DNA from: an uncultured Spirochaetaceae bacterium
Lineage (GTDB): Bacteria > Spirochaetota > Spirochaetia > Treponematales > Treponemataceae
Reading direction: 5' to 3'
Length of the DNA: 13,202 bases
NCBI GenBank assembly: GCA_937875245.1
Contig: CALNCH010000212.1
Location: 1 to 13,202 of the forward strand
The notes beneath the pieces were generated by a model. It was not told where the DNA came from, searched no databases, and saw only the letters and a program-made list of their open reading frames with translations. The translations under genes and the position numbers were made by a program. Positions within the stretch are counted from its first letter, which is position 1, and every line of letters begins with the position of its first letter. Shown one piece after another: positions 7,406-13,202 of the stretch.

Positions 7406-7411
7406 ATTATA
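7406..7411 (-). promoter_or_regulatory. possible -10 box of the PhzF-family gene
   Basis: TATAAT on the minus strand lies 7 nt before the inferred GTG start at 7398, so a transcript would begin at or next to the start codon. No convincing -35 hexamer is seen. Confidence 0.35.
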
Positions 7412-7427
7412 TAACACTTTTTTTTTA

Positions 7428-7433
7428 TATACT
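7428..7433 (+). promoter_or_regulatory. possible -10 box of yfcE
   Basis: TATACT ends 6 nt before the yfcE ATG, so transcription would start at the A of the start codon. No Shine-Dalgarno sequence is present in the T-rich stretch before the gene. The -35 region is weak, and the match could be chance in AT-rich DNA. Confidence 0.4.
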
Positions 7434-7439
7434 ATATTT

Positions 7440-7988
7440 ATGAAGTTTTTTATTATTTCTGATATACATGGCTCATTACCAGCTATAAAGCAAGCTCTTA
7501 CAGCCTTTGATGTTGAAAAAGCAGATATGTTAATAATATGTGGAGATTATTTAAATCACGGTCCCCGCCATGATATTCCAATAGGTTATGATCCTAAACA
7601 AGTGGCAGAGCTCCTAAACAAAAAAAAGGATTCCATTATTTCGGTAAGAGGAAATTGTGATAGTGAAGTAGATCAGATGTTATTCGAATTTCCTGTATTG
7701 GATGCTTCAACTTCTCTTTTTATGGGAAATAAACGAGTTTTTATACATCATGGACATTTATATGATGAAAAACAGTTAGAAATGTGGACAAAACCAGGAG
7801 ATATTATTCTTTCAGGACACACTCATATTTCACTTATAGAAAAAAACAAAGAACGGATTTTTTGTAATCCAGGTTCCATTAGCATTCCAAAAGGAAATAC
7901 CATTCCTTCTTATGGAATACTAACAGAAACCAAACTGGAGTTAAAATCTCTCTCAGATTTTTCCCTAATGAAAGAATTATTTCATTAA
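7440..7988 (+). CDS. yfcE: YfcE-type metallophosphodiesterase
   Basis: This cytoplasmic calcineurin-like phosphoesterase is expected to hydrolyse phosphodiesters with two metal ions, usually Mn2+. E. coli YfcE acts on artificial diesters, and its natural substrate is unsettled. The 182 residues (E. coli about 184) carry the full ligand set: Asp8 and His10 in SDIHG, Asp36 in GDYLNHGP, Asn72 in RGNCDSEVDQM, His104 and His106 in HHGH, and His127 and His129 in SGHTH. NPGSISIPKG at 143-152 is also typical. The closeness to E. coli YfcE over these blocks makes orthology likely. There is no ribosome binding site before the ATG, and translation may begin on a leaderless mRNA. The last 12 bp overlap the 3' end of purB on the other strand, with no terminator between them. 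Confidence 0.93.
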   Translation: MKFFIISDIHGSLPAIKQALTAFDVEKADMLIICGDYLNHGPRHDIPIGYDPKQVAELLNKKKDSIISVRGNCDSEVDQMLFEFPVLDASTSLFMGNKRVFIHHGHLYDEKQLEMWTKPGDIILSGHTHISLIEKNKERIFCNPGSISIPKGNTIPSYGILTETKLELKSLSDFSLMKELFH

Positions 7989-9392
7989 TTCACTATATTT
8001 TTTAGCTAAACTATGAGCCTTTTCTGCGGCCAATCCTCGGTATCTTTCTGGGTGAGCAAAAAATCCTTTTGGATCTTCAACACCAAGTTTTTCTAACTGG
8101 GCAGTAATGCGACCAAAAGAATCAGTATCTTTTATTAATGCTTCGTAAAAAGTAATTTGGTTTTTCTCTGCATCTAAAGTTATCTTTCGAATTACTTCAT
8201 GTGCATCGCTAATGCCACTTTCTGCTAACAAAATATAAGCAGGTTCTGCAAGAACTCCACCTTTTACCTTTCCACCAGCATTAGCCAAGTTTCGAGCCAT
8301 TCCTTCATGATCAGAATGTAACCCGGATACAACACTTTTCATGCGAGCCACAGCCATAGAAAAACCTGCCAGATAATCTGCAACAAATCGTTGGCTAGCA
8401 GAGTTAGTTAAATCACGTTGATGTTCAGAAATTTGGTCCATAAAGAAAGTCATTACACGGGGTGCAAATGCTTTCCATAAAGATTTAACGTGTTCGCTAT
8501 TCCAAGGATTTCGTTTTTGAGGCATGGTTGAAGAACCTACTTGAGTTGCACTAAAGTATTCAAAAACTTCTCCTACTTCTGACCTCTGTAAGTTTCGTAA
8601 GTCATCTGCTAAGTTTGCAATCACACCAAAAGCAACATTACATTCAAGTAAAAGACGTAATAAATATTCTGGTTCTACTAATTGAGTAGAATGCTCGGAA
8701 GGCTGTAAACCTAAATAATCTAAATATCTCTTTTCCAAATCTTGAGGGTCTGAAACAATCATGGAAGGACCATTATAAGCACCTACAGGACCGGCTAACT
8801 TACCTCGTAAATCTTTTGAAAGGCGTTCAATTTCAATAATTGACTTTCCTAAGCGGCTTACATATTCTGCAATAGCAAACCCGAAAGTAATAGGTACTGC
8901 ATGCTGTCCGTGAGTTCGTCCAACCTGAGGAGTTTCTGCATCTGCTATAGTACACAAACAAGTTTCTAATTCTTTTAACAAAGGTAATACTACTTGTTGT
9001 ACACAATCTCGAACACGAACAGAAAGAGCGGTATCAAGAATATCAACACTGGTAGCTCCTAAGTGAACTAAAGGTCCAACCTCTTCTGGTACCATTGTTT
9101 TTAAAACATTTACTAAAGCTCTGATATTGTGCTTTGTTTTTTCTTCTTCTTCATATACTAGTGAAGGATCAATAGTCCATGCAATAGTATCTAGTTTTTT
9201 TACAAGTTCGTCGGTTAATTCTCCACGAACTGAAAGGTGAGCTTTTATTAAGGCAATTTCTGCTTTTGCACAAGAAATTACAGCGGCCTGCTCTGAAATA
9301 TAAGACGAGAGGGAGTCGAAAACAGCTGCCTCTGACAACGAATACCGATGATCTAACGGTGAAATATTTAAAAATATGCTTCGTGATTCCAT
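7977..9392 (-). CDS. purB: adenylosuccinate lyase
   Basis: PurB cleaves SAICAR to AICAR plus fumarate, and adenylosuccinate to AMP plus fumarate, in purine synthesis. The 471-residue protein from ATG 9392 is a fumarase/aspartase-superfamily enzyme. The family signature GSSTMPQKRNP is at residues 286-296, with the catalytic serine loop at Ser287-Ser288. His161 lies in GRTHGQHA, His110 in VHLGATS, and SPLDHRY near the N-terminus matches SPLDGRY of PurB. An in-frame TTG at 9407 lies inside the predicted promoter, so I prefer the ATG. No Shine-Dalgarno sequence precedes it. Instead ATGACA-N17-TATACT ends 6 nt before the ATG, which suggests a leaderless mRNA. It is a separate transcription unit, placed after the helicase terminator. 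Its fumarate product could in principle feed the reductase at 4619-6322, although that protein is periplasmic. Confidence 0.96.
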   Translation of the reverse strand: MESRSIFLNISPLDHRYSLSEAAVFDSLSSYISEQAAVISCAKAEIALIKAHLSVRGELTDELVKKLDTIAWTIDPSLVYEEEEKTKHNIRALVNVLKTMVPEEVGPLVHLGATSVDILDTALSVRVRDCVQQVVLPLLKELETCLCTIADAETPQVGRTHGQHAVPITFGFAIAEYVSRLGKSIIEIERLSKDLRGKLAGPVGAYNGPSMIVSDPQDLEKRYLDYLGLQPSEHSTQLVEPEYLLRLLLECNVAFGVIANLADDLRNLQRSEVGEVFEYFSATQVGSSTMPQKRNPWNSEHVKSLWKAFAPRVMTFFMDQISEHQRDLTNSASQRFVADYLAGFSMAVARMKSVVSGLHSDHEGMARNLANAGGKVKGGVLAEPAYILLAESGISDAHEVIRKITLDAEKNQITFYEALIKDTDSFGRITAQLEKLGVEDPKGFFAHPERYRGLAAEKAHSLAKKYSELMK

Positions 9393-9398
9393 TTTTGT

Positions 9399-9427
9399 AG
9401 TATACAAAAATTAGAAAAGAATGTCAT
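9399..9427 (-). promoter_or_regulatory. promoter of purB
   Basis: The minus strand has ATGACA (9427-9422, five of six consensus bases), a 17-nt spacer and TATACT (9404-9399, five of six). The expected start point, 7 nt after the -10 box, is the A of the purB ATG at 9392. Confidence 0.7.
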
Positions 9428-9454
9428 CCTATAAAGAATCTTCAGGATCGTAGC

Positions 9455-9508
9455 AAAAATAAAAAAAAGGTTGCCTTTCAGAGTTACATCTCTTATTGGC
9501 AACCTTTT
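9455..9508 (-). terminator. intrinsic terminator of the helicase gene
   Basis: On the minus strand AAAAGGTTGCC (9508-9498) pairs perfectly with GGCAACCTTTT (9475-9465) over a 22-nt loop. The stem is followed directly by TTTTATTTTT (9464-9455). It begins 16 nt after the helicase stop codon. The A-run before the stem would let it work on the opposite strand too, but no plus-strand gene needs it. Confidence 0.92.
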
Positions 9509-9524
9509 CTTATCTTAAAAAAGA

Positions 9525-11486
9525 TTAATATTCTACAGCACCGCTAGCTTTGCGGTTACCTTTTTTGTATAGCCCAGCATTGTGGGTTCTGTTTTCAGAA
9601 GAATGTACAGGTTTTGGTCCAAATGAACGGGCTTCACTTTTTCCAGCATAACGGTCTCCGCCAGTCCCTCGGCCACCACCACTTCGTTTTTCATTTCCAA
9701 AACGATCAGGGCGACCACTGCGACGGTTACCACCGGAATCACGGCCACTTCTTGAACTGCGGTTTTCATCTGAACGGCTATGACCTCGGCCTCCACGACC
9801 GCCACCATAACCGCCTCGAGAACCACCGCCAAATGACTGTTCTTTTGAATCAACATGCATATGAGGCATTGTAGAGTCTCTTTTTGAGCGCTCAATAGCA
9901 TCTAATCCTGCTTGAGAAGGTAAACTTACCAAGGAGAAACTATCTGCTACATCAATTCGATCTACCATACGCTGTGGAATATTAAGTAATCCACTAAAAT
10001 ATTCTGCTATTTCTCGTGGATTAAAACCGTCTCGACGACCTAATCCAACATAAACTCTTACTTGATTGCCTTGGTTAAAGGTTTTAAAGGAAGTGATTTC
10101 ACCGTAACGTGAAGCATCAAGAGCACGTCCATAGCTTAAAGCTAATACTGCTGCGAGAACTTCTTTAGAATCACGTGATTCACACAATTCTTCAGCCATT
10201 GCAGTAAATGATTCATCTACTACTACTTTGTCTTCTGAAGAATCTACTACTTCATCGTCCATTGGAACAACTTCTTCAGATTGTGAACCAAATCCTAAGG
10301 ATTCTTTCATTTCTGCAAAAAGTCGTTCTCTCTTAACCAATAATACCTGCTCTACGGTAGGAATGGTATCTTCTTTCATTTCACCTTTAGTGGCTTTTCG
10401 AGCAGCTTGTTTTAAGAAATCAAGCTTTCGTCGTTCTTCAGGTCTCACCATAGTAAAGGCCAATCCTTTTGCCCCAGCTCGTCCTGTACGCCCAATTCGG
10501 TGTACGTAGGTAGGAGCGTCAAAAGGTAACGCATAGTTTACTACATGAGTTAAACCTTCAATATCGATACCACGTGCAGCTACATCAGTAGCTACCAAGA
10601 TTCGTGTCTTCTTTCGTCTGAAACGAGATAAAATCTTTTCTCGTTGAGCTTGAGGTACATCACCGTGCATTGCAGCAGCTTCATAGCCGCGTTCATCTAA
10701 CTGTTTTGCAACCATATCGGCATCATTTTTTGTTTGAGTAAAAACCAAACCATAAAAATCTGGTGATATATCTATCATACGTACTAAAGCTTCAATTTTT
10801 TCATTTTCCCGCACCATCCAGTACCGTTGTTCTGTTAACAATGGTTCTTCCGGCCGCTCTTCTTCTTCTACAATTTCGTAGTCACCCATAAACTTAGCTG
10901 CAATCTTTAAGATAGCAGAGGGCATAGTTGCAGAAAACAGTAAAATACGGCTATTAGGATTTGCTTGTGAAAAAATACACTCAATGTCATCAATAAAGCC
11001 CATATCCAACATTTCATCAGCTTCGTCCAGCACAAAATAGCTGATGTTGTCTAACTTTAATGAACCTCTTTCCAAATGGTCTTTTACACGACCAGGAGTT
11101 CCTACTACAATTTCTGCTCCGCGACGTAATGCACGCAACTGTTCGCCCATTGATTGTCCACCATAAACTGGGGTACAACGGGGAAATCTTCCTGTTGTGA
11201 AAGATTCAACTTCTTTGCAAACCTGCAATGCAAGTTCACGGGTAGGAGTAAGAACTAATGCTTGTGGATAACCCTTATCTTCTGTAATTTGTTGAACTAA
11301 AGGAAGACCGAATGCAGCAGTTTTTCCTGTACCGGTACGAGCTTTAGCAATAAGATTGGTTTCGCCTGTTAACAAGCGGGGAATAGCCAATACTTGAATG
11401 GGGGATGGGGTAACAAACCCTTTTGCAACAACAGCCGCAAGGGTTGACTGGTCAAGACCGAGGTCTTCGAATGAGATAGATTCCAT
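9525..11486 (-). CDS. deaD: DEAD-box RNA helicase with DbpA/CsdA-type domain and RGG-like tail
   Basis: This ATP-dependent RNA helicase of the DeaD/CsdA group (653 residues) unwinds RNA and typically serves ribosome assembly, mRNA turnover and cold adaptation. The motifs are complete: Q motif (Phe6 to Gln31), ARTGTGKT (49-56), PTREL (81-85), TPGR (130-133), DEAD (154-157), SAT (185-187), ATDVAARGID (299-308) and HRIGRTGRAG (329-338). Residues 400-440 are an acidic linker. About 475-523 (VRVYVGLGRRDG...SLVSLP) is a DbpA/CsdA RNA-binding domain. From 551 to the end runs a basic Gly/Arg/Ser tail with RGG and RGGRG repeats, likely disordered and RNA-binding. The ATG at 11486 has AAGGA 5 nt upstream. 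It is monocistronic, with a predicted leader of about 200 nt and a strong terminator. Assignment to deaD rather than cshA or dbpA rests on domain order. Confidence 0.95.
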   Translation of the reverse strand: MESISFEDLGLDQSTLAAVVAKGFVTPSPIQVLAIPRLLTGETNLIAKARTGTGKTAAFGLPLVQQITEDKGYPQALVLTPTRELALQVCKEVESFTTGRFPRCTPVYGGQSMGEQLRALRRGAEIVVGTPGRVKDHLERGSLKLDNISYFVLDEADEMLDMGFIDDIECIFSQANPNSRILLFSATMPSAILKIAAKFMGDYEIVEEEERPEEPLLTEQRYWMVRENEKIEALVRMIDISPDFYGLVFTQTKNDADMVAKQLDERGYEAAAMHGDVPQAQREKILSRFRRKKTRILVATDVAARGIDIEGLTHVVNYALPFDAPTYVHRIGRTGRAGAKGLAFTMVRPEERRKLDFLKQAARKATKGEMKEDTIPTVEQVLLVKRERLFAEMKESLGFGSQSEEVVPMDDEVVDSSEDKVVVDESFTAMAEELCESRDSKEVLAAVLALSYGRALDASRYGEITSFKTFNQGNQVRVYVGLGRRDGFNPREIAEYFSGLLNIPQRMVDRIDVADSFSLVSLPSQAGLDAIERSKRDSTMPHMHVDSKEQSFGGGSRGGYGGGRGGRGHSRSDENRSSRSGRDSGGNRRSGRPDRFGNEKRSGGGRGTGGDRYAGKSEARSFGPKPVHSSENRTHNAGLYKKGNRKASGAVEY

Positions 11487-11662
11487 ATGTGTCCTTCATG
11501 CATGAGTCAAAGCCACTAGCTCAAATAATTACCACACAACAGTAGTACCTGTTGCAACGTGAAAAGTTTCCTCATGTTTAGGATTGCTTTTCGAACTAAA
11601 AACTCATGCTTTCTAATGAAGAAGGTTCCAGATATGGCTTAATGACATGCAAAATAAATATG

Positions 11663-11683
11663 TGTGGTCTCCTATAGACCACA
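11663..11683 (-). promoter_or_regulatory. hairpin at the 5' end of the helicase leader
   Basis: TGTGGTCT and AGACCACA form a perfect 8-bp stem with a 5-nt loop. From the predicted promoter, the helicase transcript would start about 5 nt before this stem. On the minus strand ATATTTATTTT follows, so it could be an RNA-stabilising 5' hairpin, an attenuator, or a weak terminator. Confidence 0.6.
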
Positions 11684-11694
11684 ACTCTGTAATT

Positions 11695-11723
11695 AATATA
11701 CTGATTAATAAAAATAAATGCAA
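11695..11723 (-). promoter_or_regulatory. promoter of the helicase gene
   Basis: The minus strand has TTGCAT (11723-11718), a 17-nt spacer and TATATT (11700-11695). Transcription would start near 11688, giving an untranslated leader of about 200 nt. Confidence 0.55.
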
Positions 11724-11782
11724 TAGTTTATTAGAAAATAATTGAAAAATATGCAAATGTTACGGTTTTTTGCGAAATGGAA

Positions 11783-11814
11783 TTGAAATTTTACTTATTT
11801 TTTTTTATTATACT
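11783..11814 (+). promoter_or_regulatory. candidate glnA promoter
   Basis: TATACT (11809-11814) is a good -10 box about 50 nt before glnA. The nearest good -35, TTGAAA (11783-11788), is 20 nt away, longer than the usual 16-18. The spacer is a T-rich tract. Either the promoter is weak and activator-dependent, or the -35 is degenerate. Confidence 0.4.
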
Positions 11815-11864
11815 TCAATAAGTCCTTTGAAAAAGGCTTGTCTCGACTACAAAAGGGGAAGGTT

Positions 11865-13202
11865 ATGTCTAAGTACACCAAGGAAGAAATCCTTAAAATG
11901 GCAAAAGAACAGGATATTCGATTTATCCGATTACAATTCACAGATATTCTGGGAACATTAAAAAACGTTGCCATTTCTAGCAGTCAGCTTGAAAAAGCAT
12001 TAGATAATAAATGTATGTTCGATGGTTCTTCTATTGAAGGATTTGTGCGTATTGAAGAATCAGACATGATTTTATACCCGGACTTAGACAGTTTTGTACC
12101 TTTTCCTTGGAGATCAAAACCAGAGGGAGTTGCTCGTTTAGTTTGTGATGTATACAAAACTGATGAAACTCCTTTTGAAGGTTCCCCTCGACAAGTACTA
12201 AAAAAGGTACTTTCAGAGGCTGCTTCTATGGGATACACCTTTAACGTTGGTCCAGAATGTGAGTTTTTCTTATTCAGAAATGATGACAAAGGTAAACCAA
12301 CTCTTAAAACTTTTGATGATGCAGGGTATTTTGATAGGGGGCCCGCCGATCCCGGAGAAGATGTTCGCAGAGACATTGTTTTAACATTGGAAAAAATGGG
12401 ATTTGAAATTGAAGCATCTCACCATGAATGTGCCCCCGGCCAACATGAAATTGATTTTAAATATGGAAGTGCTTTAGAAACAGCTGATAAAGTAATGACT
12501 TTTAAATTAGCGGTAAAAACTATTGCTAAGAAACATGGGCTCCATGCTACTTTTATGCCAAAGCCCATTTTTGGTATTGCTGGTAGTGGTATGCATATAA
12601 ACATTTCAATGGAAAAAGATGGAAAAAATGTTTTCTGTAACAACGATGATAAAAATGGCTTAAGCGAAACTGCTTATTCTTTTATTGCAGGTATTATGAA
12701 CCACATTAAAGGAATGACTGCAATTCTTAATCCCTTGGTAAACTCTTACAAACGACTTGTTCCAGAATACGAAGCTCCCGTATACATTGCTTGGTCTGCA
12801 CAAAACCGCAGCCCTCTTATCCGTGTACCAGCAGCTCGTGGACAAGCTACCCGTGTAGAGCTCCGTTCTCCAGACCCCTCTGCAAATCCTTACTTAGCCC
12901 TAGCAGTGGCTTTAGCGGCTGGATTAGATGGTGTTAAAAAAGGCTTAAAGCCTACTAATGCGGTAGATGGAAATATTTACGAAATGACATCTGCCCAACG
13001 AAAAAAGGCAAAAATTGAAAGCTTACCTGGATCTTTAGAAGAAGCATTATTAGAGCTGAAAAAAGATCCCTTTATTTGCCGTGTATTAGGCTCCCATGTA
13101 TTAGACAAATATGTTGAAGCAAAAGAAATGGAACTTTTGCGTGAGCATGATGTAAGTATTGTTGTTTTAGCACGTTACATGCAGGTTGTTTCCGAAGATT
13201 TT
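11865..13202 (+). CDS. glnA: glutamine synthetase type I (alpha), 3' end cut by the window
   Basis: GlnA makes glutamine from glutamate, ammonia and ATP and is the main ammonium-assimilating enzyme. I read 446 codons with no stop before the right edge. The family blocks are present: LQFTDILGTLKN (23-34), MFDGSSIEGFVRIEESDM (51-68), GPECEFFLF (129-137), ASHHECAPGQHEIDF (184-198), GSGMHINIS (240-248) and NRSPLIRVPA (314-323). NIYEMT (370-375), the lack of the beta-type insertion and Arg62 resemble Bacillus-type GSI-alpha, which is inhibited by glutamine rather than adenylylated. Two oddities: the active-site loop reads VPEYEAP, where the family has VPGYEAP, and the C-terminus after VEAKEME departs from the usual W..(Y/F)RTQV..WE..(Y/F) pattern and is still open beyond the normal end. 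The ATG at 11865 has AGGGG 6 nt upstream. Confidence 0.96.
   Translation, partial: MSKYTKEEILKMAKEQDIRFIRLQFTDILGTLKNVAISSSQLEKALDNKCMFDGSSIEGFVRIEESDMILYPDLDSFVPFPWRSKPEGVARLVCDVYKTDETPFEGSPRQVLKKVLSEAASMGYTFNVGPECEFFLFRNDDKGKPTLKTFDDAGYFDRGPADPGEDVRRDIVLTLEKMGFEIEASHHECAPGQHEIDFKYGSALETADKVMTFKLAVKTIAKKHGLHATFMPKPIFGIAGSGMHINISMEKDGKNVFCNNDDKNGLSETAYSFIAGIMNHIKGMTAILNPLVNSYKRLVPEYEAPVYIAWSAQNRSPLIRVPAARGQATRVELRSPDPSANPYLALAVALAAGLDGVKKGLKPTNAVDGNIYEMTSAQRKKAKIESLPGSLEEALLELKKDPFICRVLGSHVLDKYVEAKEMELLREHDVSIVVLARYMQVVSEDF

Larger units (their letters stand above)
11487..11864. other. divergent intergenic region between the helicase gene and glnA
   Basis: This 378-bp region holds no supported gene. 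For the helicase (minus) it contains a promoter at 11723-11695 and a leader with a hairpin (11683-11663). It also has an interrupted palindrome, CAACAG at 11537-11542 and CTGTTG at 11549-11554, which runs into GTTGCAAC (11551-11558), and the ribosome binding site at 11496-11492. For glnA (plus) it contains TATACT at 11809-11814, a small CCTTT-GAA-AAAGG hairpin at 11824-11836, and the ribosome binding site AGGGG at 11854-11858. I see no tRNA, riboswitch of a known class or GlnR-type operator. Confidence 0.7.

Noticed and set aside
9533..9901. Open frames on both strands over the helicase tail
   Set aside because: They are low-complexity shadows of the Gly/Arg-rich codons, dominated by Val/Ala or His repeats.
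10228..10509. Plus-strand open frame inside the helicase gene
   Set aside because: It is antisense to conserved helicase and linker sequence and has no recognisable protein features.
11509..11640. tRNA- or tmRNA-like fold (AGCCA pairing with TGGCT)
   Set aside because: The arms are about 120 nt apart, and no D- or T-loop pattern or CCA-adjacent acceptor stem is present.
11635..11651. Sigma-54-like promoter (TGGC...TGCA) upstream of glnA
   Set aside because: The GG to GC distance is 11 nt instead of 10 and the site is over 200 nt from glnA.
11770..11961. Short plus-strand frame overlapping the glnA start
   Set aside because: It crosses the glnA promoter and start in another frame, without a ribosome binding site or protein-like composition.
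11984..12845. Several minus-strand open frames inside glnA
   Set aside because: All are antisense to conserved glutamine synthetase motifs and have no supporting signals.
1..13202. CRISPR arrays, insertion sequences, phage genes or toxin-antitoxin pairs
   Set aside because: No regular direct repeats, transposase motifs, terminal inverted repeats or small toxin-like gene pairs were found on reading both strands.

Overview
The window is AT-rich bacterial chromosome with ordinary housekeeping genes on both strands. No rRNA, tRNA, CRISPR array, insertion sequence or phage gene is visible. The organism cannot be named from the sequence alone. A host-associated spirochaete of the Treponema type, or another anaerobe, is the best guess. 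The reasons are a relaxed lipobox on a periplasmic flavin reductase, an IMP dehydrogenase of the Tritrichomonas-like bacterial branch, and an alpha-type glutamine synthetase. This placement is inference.

Layout from left to right. Positions 1-2044 (minus strand) hold the arginine genes argJ-argB. They are translationally coupled by a GTGA overlap, and a good promoter and an ARG-box-like palindrome lie upstream. As given, argJ is broken: about 19 nt coding for the conserved Asp-Pro-Asn-Trp-Gly-Arg stretch are missing and the frame is lost. Positions 2113-4378 (plus) hold guaB with a near-consensus promoter, followed at 13 nt by a HAD-IB phosphatase. Positions 4619-6322 (plus) encode a lipoprotein with an FMN-binding domain and a fumarate-reductase-type FAD domain. 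A strong hairpin separates it from a convergent PhzF-family gene (6449-7398, minus). That gene seems to have lost one T near its 5' end, and two of its usual active-site residues are replaced. Divergent from it is yfcE (7440-7988, plus), whose 3' end overlaps that of purB (7977-9392, minus) by 12 bp. A DEAD-box RNA helicase with a DbpA/CsdA-type RNA-binding domain and an RGG-like tail follows (9525-11486, minus), with a clear intrinsic terminator and a leader of about 200 nt. glnA (11865-13202, plus) runs off the right edge.

Functionally the window combines arginine synthesis (argJ, argB), purine synthesis (guaB, purB), nitrogen assimilation (glnA), RNA remodelling (helicase) and a probable anaerobic respiratory reductase. 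No new multi-gene system stands out. The points that deserve checking are the two disrupted genes, the changed residues at normally invariant sites in PhzF and GlnA, the start codons that sit where a leaderless mRNA would begin (purB, yfcE, perhaps phzF), and the structured leader of the helicase.
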